In this document: positions 42,534 to 53,069 of the stretch, piece by piece
Numbering within the stretch: position 1 is the first letter of the stretch
Layout of the letters: every line of letters begins with the position of its first letter
Assembly: GCA_951799445.1 (NCBI GenBank)
Contig: OX637293.1
Coordinates: 20,584,001 to 20,648,000 of the forward strand
Reading direction: 5' to 3'
Origin: Pseudisothecium myosuroides
Taxonomy: Eukaryota; Streptophyta; Bryopsida; Hypnales; Lembophyllaceae
Length of the DNA: 64,000 nucleotides
The notes under the pieces: generated by a model
Told to the model about the DNA's origin: nothing
The model's input: the letters and a program-made list of their open reading frames with translations, nothing else
Database searches by the model: none
Translations under genes and position numbers: made by a program

Positions 42534-44474
42534 ATGAGAGGTACTGGGAATATGTCTGAGGGCAGCTCTGCCTCAATGGATGACAGCTGCCCCTGGACCG
42601 AGGTCTCTGCATCGAAGGCACAACTCCCTTCACCGAACAAGCAGCATCTAGACTTTGTGCCAGAGTATGACCGCCTTATGGTGAGCGTGGGTCGACAAAT
42701 TGGGGAAGGGGGTCAAGGTTGCGTCTACGAAGCCAAGTTCCATCTGCCCTACTCCTTCAAGCCTCTTCCGGTGGCTGTGAAGAAGTTCAAGCCCTTTGTT
42801 GGGGTTTCGCAGGGTCATTTTCCTCGTGGGATGTATTCTTTGAAGTGCATTAATCTTTGCAAACCATATGGAGTTTTCTTTGAGGGGGACTCCTTATGTA
42901 TAATCATGAGACGTTACTCTTGTGACTTGCGTGCTGCCATTGACTCTCGCATGAAAGCTTTGCAAGAGGAAGTGTTTGGTAGCCATCGTGCACCCTTCTC
43001 AGAAGGAGTTGGAAGATTTATCATTCTGCAACTTGCACTCGGCTTGAAATCCCTTCATGAATGTGGTGTCTATCACGGAGATTTGAAGGCTGCCAACATT
43101 TTGCTAAAGACCTTTGGCAAGAATTATGGAACATCTTTATCGCAGCCGGCACACCTTGCCATTGCTGACTTTGAAAGATCGGAAGGTGTTGTGGGCACCG
43201 CATTTTGGCGAGCTCCTGAAGTTCTTCGATCTTTGATCACAAGGATTCCCCTCTCAAACGAGCAATGGCTTTTGGCAGATGTTTATAGTTTTGGAATGGT
43301 GTGCTATGAAGTTTTGATTGGAAAGATTCCATTTGAAGGCCATCGACTTTCCGATTATGATTTGGTTTTGAATGGGGGAAGGCCAGAGCTTCCGGAACAT
43401 ATTCCGCAGTATTGGAGAGACTTGCTATTGAGGTGTTGGCATGCAGATCCACATTCTCGACCCACTTGGACTAATATTATCGAAGTCCTTGTGCAACATG
43501 CTGATGCCCTTGTGACTAGTGATATCAGGAGTCAGATTAAGTATAGGATAAGCGTGGAATCTTTATCATTTGAGTCACTCATGCAGGAGCTGAAGCAATT
43601 GATCCGAGATGAAACTGTGGTTCATGAAAGGGATTCCAAGGCCTTCAGGCGTGAATTCATGCCATTCTATTGGGCATCCAAGTTTCTTGCAACTGCCAAA
43701 GAATATGCATCAATATTTGAGGTTGATTCATTTTCTAGAAGCCCATTGCCGTGCGGTATTTTAGCATACTTTGAAAGGATAAAGCTAGTTTCCTTGTTGA
43801 GATACCAACTGTGTGGAGCCAGTGTTAGCTATGAGACAATTCTTGGCCTAATTTTGGAGGAGCAGTTGGATACGGTTGCATGTGTACGGCAAATCATACT
43901 TCAAAGACAGAGGTTGGAAGGATTGCTAGCAGCTATTGTCCAAAAAGTAACTCAAGAGTTGAGGAAGGTAGAACCACTAGAAGAATTTGAAGTTGGAACA
44001 TCATGGATTGGCAAGCTATTATTTTCTCATGCTCTTGTCAAGTGGGTTTTGTGGCATGAACATGTGGCAGGTGCATGGGAACAAGATTTTATGATGGAAG
44101 TTTTAGTACCTACTCATGTGAGTTGGAATTCCGTAATACAAGCCTTATCTATCTTTTTATGTATGATAGTGTACACATACATCTACGTCTTGGCAATGAT
44201 TACTATTGATCCCATTATGTTGGGTTTACAATATGGGTTGTACAAGATCATGGGTTGCAAGAATATTTATTACCAATCTTTTGGAGAAAGGGTTTGTAGG
44301 TTTCAACGAGCGTGGATGAATTGCACAAGATATAAGGTAGTTAGTATTACCCTAAGCTTTTCTTTTGTTACTCTTCTTAGAATGTATGGACAAAGAGGCA
44401 TTTTAGGTTGGATACTTTTTCCATGTATAATCATACATACTCCCTATTGGCGACAACCCATGATAGTTGGGTGA
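42534..44474 (+). CDS. Kinase-like membrane-anchored protein P2 (type B), intact; probable pseudokinase
   Basis: The only undamaged member: 646 codons from the ATG at 42534, the start shared with P1. Residues 1-50 are polar (GSSASMDDSCPW). The kinase domain spans about 50-325: glycine loop GEGGQG (57-62), VAVKKF with the ATP lysine near 83, FWRAPEV near 225 and DVYSFGMVCYEVLIG. Several key residues are unusual. The probable helix-C Glu is Gly (PRGM, near 99), HRD is HGD (181-183), though Asp183 and Asn188 remain, and DFG is DFE (212-214). Residues 330-500 match no family I know. Hydrophobic segments near 495-508, 533-558 and 602-636 suggest a C-terminal membrane anchor. P1 and P3 share the DFE, but P1 keeps HRD and both keep the helix-C Glu. 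Expression would start from the conserved leader with its 5'-UTR intron. Confidence 0.85.
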   Translation: MRGTGNMSEGSSASMDDSCPWTEVSASKAQLPSPNKQHLDFVPEYDRLMVSVGRQIGEGGQGCVYEAKFHLPYSFKPLPVAVKKFKPFVGVSQGHFPRGMYSLKCINLCKPYGVFFEGDSLCIIMRRYSCDLRAAIDSRMKALQEEVFGSHRAPFSEGVGRFIILQLALGLKSLHECGVYHGDLKAANILLKTFGKNYGTSLSQPAHLAIADFERSEGVVGTAFWRAPEVLRSLITRIPLSNEQWLLADVYSFGMVCYEVLIGKIPFEGHRLSDYDLVLNGGRPELPEHIPQYWRDLLLRCWHADPHSRPTWTNIIEVLVQHADALVTSDIRSQIKYRISVESLSFESLMQELKQLIRDETVVHERDSKAFRREFMPFYWASKFLATAKEYASIFEVDSFSRSPLPCGILAYFERIKLVSLLRYQLCGASVSYETILGLILEEQLDTVACVRQIILQRQRLEGLLAAIVQKVTQELRKVEPLEEFEVGTSWIGKLLFSHALVKWVLWHEHVAGAWEQDFMMEVLVPTHVSWNSVIQALSIFLCMIVYTYIYVLAMITIDPIMLGLQYGLYKIMGCKNIYYQSFGERVCRFQRAWMNCTRYKVVSITLSFSFVTLLRMYGQRGILGWILFPCIIIHTPYWRQPMIVG

Positions 44475-44839
44475 ATAGATAAGTAATTTTCATTTTTGAT
44501 TAAGTTGTTATGATTCAACTTAGTCATTTCTTAGAGTGGAGTTGTGGCACATATGATATAGTTATTTGATTTTCATTGGAGGACTAATAAAAGATTGTGT
44601 TTAATTTTGTTGCTTGGAAGGTAGTTGATTCTTCACATTTTTTGCATTGAACTCCTACAATCAAGAGTGCAAGTTTGAAGAGTATCCAATTTGATTTTCA
44701 TAGAACTTGATTCAATTGGGAATTGCCTTATCAAAAAACCCATTGCTATTGCTATTGTATTTGACTTTTTATTGAAGATTTCTCCTGATTTTTTGCCTCA
44801 TTCATGAGCTTCTTTTGTATCTTGAAGGTCTGGTTCTGG
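44475..44839 (+). other. Conserved 3' flank of kinase P2
   Basis: Shares GTTGTTATGATTCAACTTAG and TTTTCATTGGAGGACTAA with the flanks of P1 and P3. No gene. Confidence 0.65.
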
Positions 44840-45422
44840 AAGAATGAAACCTGCACTAATGTCCTTTGCAGCGTTTCAAGGTTAGAAATTAGTCCTGGCA
44901 AACCAAAAGAATTCAATGTTTCTAATTGTTGTTGCACATCGGTTGCACTACTACTATCTCCTAAACCAGATTGTTTTGTACCGAATGATGAAGGGTCATC
45001 GGTCTGGGTTCCTGCGATTGCATCACTGAGATTTGTCGTGTCAGCTTCAGAATCGTGCGATTTTCAGTTTGAATTAGAGCGAGAGATCTACGGCCCACTG
45101 TGTCTTCTGCAACATCGATCAGTTCTAGTGTTACCCTTAACCCTAAACCTTAACCTTCCATTTCCATCACGTACTTGTGATACTAGGTACACGTTTTTGG
45201 ATCAGGGGCTTTTCCAACAGTTCCAAAATTCACCCGGAATACCCGGCTCATGAAACATTGATTCGTTTGCAATTTGCTGATGCGGTTCTAGTGCCCCACC
45301 AGCAATTTGTCAGATGTGCAGCAAGATTGGTGACTCTGCACGATGTGTGTACTTCAATCGAATTCGAGTTCTTTCGGGTTCCATATTCTCTCAGGAAAGT
45401 CTGCAATTTTGTGTTTGAATAA
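44840..45422 (+). pseudogene. Type A kinase N-terminal relic, unit 2
   Basis: Contains SVWVPAIASLRFVVSASES in one frame and HETLIRLQFADAVLVPHQQF in another, so it is already frameshifted. Both blocks match the unit 1 relic at 24840-25361. A CCCTTAACCCTAAACC telo-box-like word lies between them. Confidence 0.65.
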
Positions 45423-45519
45423 AAAAAATTTATCACGGAAACTGTGCTTCAATGCGGGACCAGGGTACTTCGGAAGTATTTTGCAAGGGTTAGTGCTATA
45501 CACCTGGACATTTTCTCCA

Positions 45520-45717
45520 CGTAACGCCACATTCCAAACTCGATATGCAGGGAGAGAAGACCTCTGTTTTCGCATCCGGATGCAATTACTTTGTCCCCTG
45601 CGTCTGCAGAAGCTCATGACCGAGTGCTGGACCCAAAAGCCCAGAGATCGACCTCAATTTGATGCCATTCGGAGAGAGTTGTGGAGCATCAAACATGCCA
45701 TTGAAGTGCAACGATAG
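45520..45717 (+). pseudogene. Type A kinase C-lobe fragment, unit 2
   Basis: The frame reads LQKLMTECWTQKPRDRPQF followed by a short helix and stop at 45715-45717. CW...PRDRPQF is kinase subdomain XI with its invariant Arg, so this is the last ~45 residues of a TKL-like kinase. The central kinase domain is absent between it and the N-terminal relic. This piece is missing from the relic at 20.5 kb, which is truncated after the APE region. Confidence 0.7.
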
Positions 45718-46859
45718 GTTGAGTTGCATTCTGCATTTTACTCAGAGGCCTATTCAGATTGCATCCTCTTTTGATTGACTAGTTGATGACCCTACTTGTA
45801 ATTCGAATTCAATTGAATTTATTTCCTTTCATATCGGTTGTCTTTCTTGGAAATGTAACAATTTCAATGATTCTGAAGTCTTCTGATACCACACCATTGC
45901 TCTTCTAGCACCTGCACGAATTGCACCTCTAAGTTGTGTTGAAATATGTGGTAGTTACTGCGGGGTGCAAAATGGTCCCTTCATTGCCCTTGAGGGCATG
46001 ATAAAGTACATACAAGGGTGGCTTTAGGTGAGTAAGAAAGCAAGTGTTTGTTTTGCACGTTCCTTGTTGTGCTGCTATTGAACCTAAACAATTCAGCTGT
46101 TCAACCGAACTTTACATTTTGATTTCAAAATGTGTGAGAAACATCCTAAAAAAAGGACACATTATGAAACAATGCATGTTCACTTGTCGATCCATAAGTA
46201 TCATATTCGAGTCCATCAAGATTCTTTAACCCTCAAGTGTCTTGAAGTCCATATTTTTAGTGATGAGCAAAGTGCTTCAAGGCTGTTTTTCAGTCAAATA
46301 GCTTCTCATTCATTCAATTTATTGCTTGAATCTTTTTTCTTGTAAATTAAACTTCCTTTATGACTGATTTCTTGAAACCTAGCGCAGGGTCAGTCTCTCT
46401 ATGTTGCGAACGTTCTTCGCGTAATTCAAAGGGCTTTGATCATCGTAGTGAATCACTATCGTCCATTCTAGTTTATTGGGATGGCAAGGGTTGTTTTCAA
46501 TATCTTTAGTTTGATGTTTTCAGTGTGTGTTATTCAGGGTTTGCTGAGTTAAGGTCAGCATTGGTTTCTCATCATCTCCCGACTTGGAGTAGGTCGATTT
46601 GCTGATTCTCAAAATATTCTCAACTGCGGACAGGAGCTTCGAAGCACATCTGCCAGTGTCCTCATTTGACTGGGCGTTGGTAAAGCTTTGCATTTGAAGG
46701 TTGTGGCATACATACGATCCTTAGACGTTACTTTTTGAAATTGTCAATCGCTAGAGATGGAACTGCAGCAATATGATTATTAGAGGAGGATGTTCAAATC
46801 CCTGCGTTTCGTAGGATGTTCTGCAGTGACCTGATACAGATTAGACATGCCCTTGTTTG
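45718..46859. other. Intergenic, no gene recognised
   Basis: About 1.1 kb with mixed composition. Short plus-strand frames at 46044-46345 have no motif. No repeat ends were found. Confidence 0.4.
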
Positions 46860-47894
46860 TTGACAATTACACTTGAGTTCTGGGTTCAGAAAATTCATTC
46901 GAGGCCGTGACTCTGATAAGTCTTTCTGATTACCGCGTTATTCTTATAACAGCTTCATTATTCCCACAATGACGTTTTGTCTGCGTCATGTGTGCAGTTG
47001 CTGAGCATCTTGGGAGTGTCGTCATTCTTCTTCTCCGGAATCATAGTGCAGCTCACATGAACACAATCTTCATTAAGGTTTGTAGCTAATGTTTTGTTCA
47101 TGTGTCTCAAAGCGTTCCAACTTTCTCTGCTTGGGGACTCGCATACATTTTACTTTTTGTGTACTTTCTCTAGCTTGCCAAATTCACAAGGTGAGACTGC
47201 TTTTGCAGATAATTGAAGCGTTGATTGCTCAACTGCGCCATGGAGTGTCGTCATCCGCGATTCCCCGTTTCCTATCTTTTTGTCATAAAATCTTATGCCC
47301 TACCGGTTCTTAGACCATGTCTATAACGCATAACTCTCAAAGAAAATGTTCAATATTACACAAGACTAGCAAAACCAGATTAATGGAAAATGGCACTCTG
47401 ATAGAGTGATTATAGAAATGAACCATAGGTACCAAGTTTGGTTTTCCAGAGCCAGTGCTGATGAAATTTAAAGAGGGATAAGCAGCGCAGACTGTAATCA
47501 AAGTATACCGCTAATCCTGTACATTTATGAAACTGGTGAATTGAAGAGGAGAGCTTCTCACAAGAGGATAATTAAAAAAAAATTACGCTTCTTACCTGCA
47601 ATACCACTCCATGTGCCAGTTCAAGGTCCTTGGTTGTTCTCATGTATATCGCACTCAACCCTTTTGTAATCTAAGCACATGGGGTTTGACTACTTCGCTA
47701 TGGCATACGGAGCAGTTTGAATGTTTGATACAGTCAAGAGCAGTGTGGCAATGCAAGTGTGTAGGATATTCTAGAATGCCATTTTAGAGAAGATAGTAAT
47801 GGAGAAGGTCGTAATATTGAGGTTTGTGTGTAGAGATATTATAATGCAAAAATAGCAATGATTGTCTCAACAATTATGAGATGGTATAGTGCAA
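46860..47894. repeat. Segmental duplication, copy matching 52011-52545
   Basis: Shared collinear words include CTGGGTTCAGAAAA, TTCTTATAACAGCTTCATTA, CATTAAGGTTTGTAGCTAA, TTTGTAATCTAAGC and TGTAGGATATTCTA. In the second copy this block runs straight into the leader of P3; here it is interrupted by a MITE fragment at 47895. Confidence 0.8.
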
Positions 47895-48640
47895 AGAGCA
47901 CAAATTTTCAATTTTCAGTTTTTTGCATATCTAACCGTAGGATCTTGCAATAGACCAATAGGGGAATATGTGGAAGAAATTTTAGAAACTCTGACCTCAT
48001 AGATTGCAAGATATTTGAGTTCAAAGTGAAGAAAATATAGTTCTATGACACTTTGGCAAACTAGGTTCTAAGACTTTGAATCCTCTTAATTGAGAATTTT
48101 AGCATTTCAGATTTTGAATGAAAAAATCATTATCACAAAAAATTGAGTTGAGCTAAATGACTAGTCTAGGAAAAAAAGATTAAAAAATAATAAAGTAAGT
48201 TTCATTTAAAAAAAAATTGTTAACTAGAAGCAAGTATGAGATATAGGGAAAAACTAAAATTGTTATTAGGTCTAAGATGGAATTAAAATACACCAATTCC
48301 AATCAAAAGATTGTTCTATCAATCAAACTAAACCTTATGCAACTTTTTTTTTAAATTGTGAAGACTAAGGTTAAAAACAGACCCAGTATGTTATTTTTTC
48401 AAGAAAATGCATGCTATGATTGTCTACAAAACAAGATGATCTACAACTTTCAAGTCACTTATCTAATTGGAACAAACCAAATCTTTCCATATACCCATGA
48501 ATATTATCTATTTGAAAACATATTACTACAAGAGGTTTGTTTTGAATTTTTGTGGGTTTTTTTTGTTGCCCTCCATTTGATTATTTTGAGTTTTGAGTAG
48601 CATAACTTTTGCTTGCAAGCACCAATTGAAATTCAAACTA
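47895..48640 (-). mobile_element. Truncated TTAA MITE copy
   Basis: Matches the inverted copy at 28139-29055: TCTAACCGTAGGATCTTGCA, TAGATTGCAAGATATTTGA-like and CTAAGATGGAATTAAAATAC-like blocks in the same order. Both TTAA-flanked ends are missing. It begins immediately after GCAAAGAGCAC, where the duplicated segment at 52.5 kb continues differently. Confidence 0.6.
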
Positions 48641-48840
48641 GTGTACCTTGTACCGTTGCTATAAACAAAAGTAAAAGTAATTTTCTAAGTTTTTAATTCA
48701 TAAATACTTTGAAATTCAATAACTTTTATACAATAGGTTGGAACGTCACAAAACAAAGCTTGGGCATCCCTCTTTGCTGAGGGCTTTTTGACGGTACCAA
48801 GCATGCAATTGGAAGATGCACAGTTTGGGACGGGTGATTG
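48640..48840. repeat. Dispersed repeat family R, copy 2
   Basis: Blocks GTACCGTTGCT, CAAAAGTAAAAGTAATTTT, GTCACAAAACAAAGC and GGTACCAAGCATGC match the other copies in order. Confidence 0.7.
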
Positions 48841-49595
48841 CCAGAAATACCTGTACTATTTCCTGTCACACTTCACAAGCTGATCTTGTTTTTTGGCCAT
48901 AACTTTTGCGTTCTTGCTCCAAATGACTCAAAATTTATATACAAGGTACTCATGACTAATACACATCTTCTCTAGTTTTTTAAAAGTTTTTTTACTATCT
49001 AAAAATAATCCCCAATTCTATATCATAGTATTTGATTTTGGGATTTTTTGAGCAAAGGAGTACCCAAAGAAATGAATTTGGAGCTGAAATTTGGACGAGA
49101 TGCTCTTCTAGTAGACTTATAGCTATTGTCTAAAGGAATTCTAAAAATTAAAAATTTATGTGGTGTGAAAATCTACAAAATGAGCTTCATTCAACTGGCA
49201 TTTCAAAACATGTAAAATATTATTTGGGTGGTTCTTTTGGTGAATGACCATTTCCATAGAATTATTATAAATGGGCAATTTTTATTTTATTTATTATTTA
49301 TTATTTTTATTTTAAAGCATCACAGTATCTATTTTCTTAAGATTTGGCACTTTTCTAGTTTTCCTACTTAGAGAATTTTCCTATGCTTTTCCTTTGGTGG
49401 TTACCTTCATCTTAAAGGTGTATACATAAGCCATATTTTTTTTTAAATGATTTTTTAAAGTATTCCAAAAAAAATAATGAATATTGTTAAAAAATGCGGC
49501 AAATAGTATAGGTATTTCTTGCAATCACCTGTAGATCTCAATGTGACAAACAAAACAAACAAAACAAACAAATAAAACAAACAACCTACTTGAAG
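48841..49595. other. AT-rich intergenic with an AAACA-type simple repeat
   Basis: No gene. A simple-sequence run of AAACA/AACAAA units lies at about 49551-49583, just before repeat R copy 3. Confidence 0.5.
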
Positions 49596-50105
49596 GTATG
49601 CACTAGTATGCCTTGTGCCATTGCCACATCCAAACAAAAGTGAAAGTAATTTTTTAATTTTTTAATTCATAAAAATTTCAAAATTCAATAACTTTGATGT
49701 CGTAGGTCAAAACGCCATGAAACAAAGTCCTTGCACCCCTCCTCGCCGAGAGCTTTCCGATGGTATCAAGTATGCGACCGCGGGACGAATAGTCCGGGAG
49801 ATCTAAATGTAACAAAACAAACAAACAAAACAAACATCCAAACTTCAGGTATAGACTAGTGTGCCCTATGTCATTGCTTTAGTCAAAATAAAAGTAGAAG
49901 TATTTAAAAAAAATTTGATTCATAAGAACTTCAAAAATCTATAACTTTCACACCGTGAATTGGAATGCCACAAAACAAAGCCCATGCACCCTTCCTTGCC
50001 TAGGACTTTTCGATTATACCAAGCACGCCACTGGGGGATGCATAGTCTAGGAGATTTCAACATAACAAACAAATAGCCCAACTTATATTCCAAACTTCAG
50101 GCATG
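49596..50105. repeat. Repeat family R, copies 3 and 4 in tandem
   Basis: Two copies stand in direct order, about 255 bp apart (starting near 49600 and 49855). Each has a CTAGTRTGCC start, an AAAGTRAAAGTA block, CAAAACAAAG-type words and a CATGCACCC/TTGCACCCC block. Each ends with AAC(A/AA)-rich simple sequence. Confidence 0.75.
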
Positions 50106-50806
50106 GATTATATCTTTGTAAACCACCGCTAGAAATTCCCCGTTCATTTTCCAAACAGATTTTGATGCGCAACCAAATTGTAATGCTCGATTACGTGGTT
50201 TTCCCCGCATAATCGGGCATTACGTATTTTTCATCCGACTTCAATTCTCATCGCACATTGTTCATCCAATCCTAGCAGCAGTTTACATTAGGCAATGGCG
50301 GCCCAATTTTTTTTTTCATTTAATTTAGGCAGTATAGAAAGCGATATTCTATGGAAAATTGAAGCTATTTACATCCTTAGAAATGGATGAAACTTACAAT
50401 ATGTGGATGAAATTTCATTTATTAATCCAAAATGATGTACATTCATCCAAATTTGAGTGATCCCATCCCAAGATGTGATAGCAAACACGCGATTTCTAGA
50501 TTCTCAAACTGTGCCATTTCTTTATACAAGAATTGAGCGGATTATTTTTCATCACTTCTGAGCGATTTTTAGCTAAAAAAACCCGGCTGGGCAACGCCCT
50601 CATCGGGGATTGCGTGAAAAAATGCGCCTCCTCGTTGAGCTCCACCCTTCTCGTCGACACATTTTTTCACGCAATCCTCTCCTCCTCGGGCATTGCCCTA
50701 TACAAATAGCATATCTGTTTTTCTATCTTGCCAAAAATCATGCCAAAAATTGAGTCACATGAGCCAAGTACGGCAACTGTCATCATTTGGGCATTTGGGG
50801 GCTGAA
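50106..50806. other. Intergenic DNA with one hairpin
   Basis: No gene. A short inverted repeat lies at 50589-50699. Confidence 0.4.
50589..50699. repeat. 111-bp inverted repeat (hairpin)
   Basis: The left arm carries GGGCAACGCCC and GGATTGCGTGAAAAAATG. The right arm carries CATTTTTTCACGCAATCC and GGGCATTGCCC, its reverse complement with few mismatches. The loop is about 35 bp. Confidence 0.85.
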
Positions 50807-51290
50807 TGTCCAAGATGCTTGAGCTAGTGGAGAACCACATTGAGCTGGCAAGCGTGTAACACTGGACTGGACTGGACCAGCACTCTTGTCCCGGGGCTAC
50901 TGTTCATCGTCGGGGAAGAAAATGAGTGCCACTGATGCGACTTGTTGGCCTTCACTTGTTCGCCCTTGTTTCGCAACTCCATCGAGGCCAATGAGGACTC
51001 ACTGAAAAGAACCGGAACATGCTCTACCGGTTCTTAGACCGTGTGGGGAAGACGATGAGACTTGTTCGCCTGCACTTGATCGCCCTTGTTTCGCAACTCT
51101 TGCGTGCCCTCCGACAAATTGGATCTGTTAACACGATTTGGGTAAGCAGCCTGACTCATCATTCCTTGGCTTGAAATCTGTCGTTGTGCGGTGATGTGCT
51201 GTTGAATTTTTGGGTTATTCTCTGTTTGGTTTTGGAGTCGTTGCAACTTGAGGTTGTCTGGTTTTGGAGTTTGAGGTGGAGGATTTCTTT
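50807..51290 (+). pseudogene. Orphan kinase leader (leader exon and start of intron, no kinase)
   Basis: Matches the leader of P2 and the first half of its intron: GAGCTGGCAAGCGTGTAA, a GGGCTACTGTTCATCGTC block, TTCGCCCTTGTTTCGCAACT twice (about 50959 and 51078), the donor ACACGATTTGG|GTAAGC, then CATTCCTTGGCTTGAAATCT and TTTGGTTTTGGAGTCGTTGC. Homology stops near 51290, and no kinase reading frame follows before the P3 leader 1.2 kb on. It is a remnant of a fourth kinase unit or a partial duplication. Confidence 0.7.
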
Positions 51291-52010
51291 GGAGATTGCT
51301 TGATGGAGTTTGCTGCAGATATCATAGATTGCTTAATAGAGCTTTACTCGAGCCAAACTCTGTTGAGGTCACGTTTGTTGTCTCCTTGAATGTGTTGAAA
51401 GTAGAATTGCTTGGAGGTGTTGAAGAAGTGCGAGATGGGCGGGAAGTCTGATGCTTGGACATTCTTGTTTCTTGCAGGTTGGAGTTGTTGGAGGTGTCGG
51501 AGGTGCTGTAGCAGCGACTTCAAGGTGCAACAACAGGTATTTCTTACCTTTTCTTCCGATCTTCTTCACGGTCTTGCTCTTTCTGATGTGTTCGTGTTCA
51601 AGTTCAAGTTTTGTTGAAGATGTTTTTTCTTGTCTTTCTATTGAGAGGGTTGTGTTTGTCTTCTTTCTTTCTAGTTTCTTGTAGTGCAGCAATTTTGAGC
51701 CTTGAAACGATTGTAGCATTTTTGAAACATTTTTGAAACACTTGTGGTATTTTACGTGTCAATAAATCATCATCTCTTTCTTTCAATAATTGCCACGTGT
51801 ACCCCTTTGTGGGTTTGTTTTAAGTAATTTTGACTGTATGAAAGAATAACATGTGTACCATCTTGTTATGTTTTTGTAATTGATTTTGTTTTTTCAAAAA
51901 TTTCACATTGAGTGACTACAACCTCAAAAGGGACACCACTTCACTACCCTGAAAGTGGGCTGTTCTTGACAATGTATGCCAAAGATGTGCCCTGGTCCTT
52001 TAGGGGTTAC
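51291..52010. other. Intergenic, no gene recognised
   Basis: Short frames on both strands (51369-51719) have no motif. At 51997-52013 a solitary MITE end (GGTCCTTTAGGGG then TTA) marks the point where homology to 46.88 kb begins. Confidence 0.4.
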
Positions 52011-52545
52011 ATACTGGGTTCAGAAAACGCATTCGAAGCCATTATTCTGATTAGTCATTCGGCCAGTCGTGATGTTCTTATAACAGCTTCATTATTTTGA
52101 TAATGATTTCTTGTCTGCGCCATGTGTGCACTTGGTGAGCTTCTTGGGGGCGCCGTCATTCTTCTCCTTCTCCGGAGTCATAGCTCACAAACACAATATC
52201 TCATTAAGGTTTGTAGCTAAGTTTTTATCCACGCTTTTCACCTGCAATACGACCCTGGTAACCAATTCAAAATCCTTGGTTGGTCTAATGTGTGTCCCAC
52301 TCAAACTTTTTGTAATCTAAGCGCACTGGTCCGACTATTTCACTGTGGCATACAGAGCAGTTGAATGTAAGACACAGTCGGGAGCAGTGTGGCAGTGCCA
52401 GTATGTAGGATATTCTAATATTCCATTTTAAGTAAGGTCCTAATGATGAGTTTTATGTGTAGAAAAATTGTAATGCGAAAATAGAAAAGACTGTTTCAGC
52501 AACCTCGATATGGTACTGAAGAGTATGCAGCAAGAGCACCTGTGT
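52011..52545. repeat. Segmental duplication, copy matching 46860-47894
   Basis: Collinear with 46.88-47.89 kb but shorter by several deletions. It leads directly into the P3 leader, which shows that this block belongs upstream of a type B kinase unit. Confidence 0.75.
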
Positions 52546-52768
52546 CCAAGATGCCAGTGCTTTTGCAAGTGCAGAACCACAATGAGTTGGCAAGTGTGTA
52601 ACATTGTACTCTTAACAGCACCATATTTCCCTTTCTCCAGGAGCTACTGTTCATCGTCAGGGAAGAAGAGAAGTGCAACCGAAGAGACTTGTTTGCCTTC
52701 ACTTGTTCGCCATTGTTTCGCAACTCCTACATGCCCTCCGACCCATTGGCTCTGTTTACACGATTTGG
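52546..52768 (+). promoter_or_regulatory. Leader exon region of kinase P3
   Basis: One leader unit (CACCATATTTCCCTTTCTCC then AGGAGCTACTGTTCATCGTC), followed by the block ending in the donor ACACGATTTGG|GTAAGA at 52769. Collinear with the leaders of P1 and P2. Confidence 0.5.
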
Positions 52769-52987
52769 GTAAGAGCTTCTTCCAGCCTAAATCACAATGC
52801 CTTGGCTTGAAATGCATCGCTCAATGTGTGCTCGATCTGAATTTCTTTCATGTTCCAGTGCGGGGTTTGCTACACTTCTGTCTGTCTGACTGCTCTCTTT
52901 GTGCTGCTTTTTTAGATTCTTATTCTTTGAATAATCTTAGCTAAGCATCATATTCTCCCACATCTTTGTTCTTGCTATAATTTGCAG
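52769..52987 (+). other. Predicted 5'-UTR intron of kinase P3
   Basis: Donor GTAAGA, acceptor TATAATTTGCAG ending at 52987; 219 bp, equivalent to the introns of P1 and P2. Confidence 0.55.
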
Positions 52988-53069
52988 TAGTCGTGTGCTG
53001 CGTCGCAGCGGGTGGAATAGTTGATGCGTGTGGCGCTTGAAATAGCAGGCAATTGAGGCGAAAGCTGCT

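Noticed and set aside
46770..46820. Possible tRNA T-loop (GATGTTCAAATCCC)
   Set aside because: No matching acceptor stem, D-arm or anticodon arm could be placed around it.
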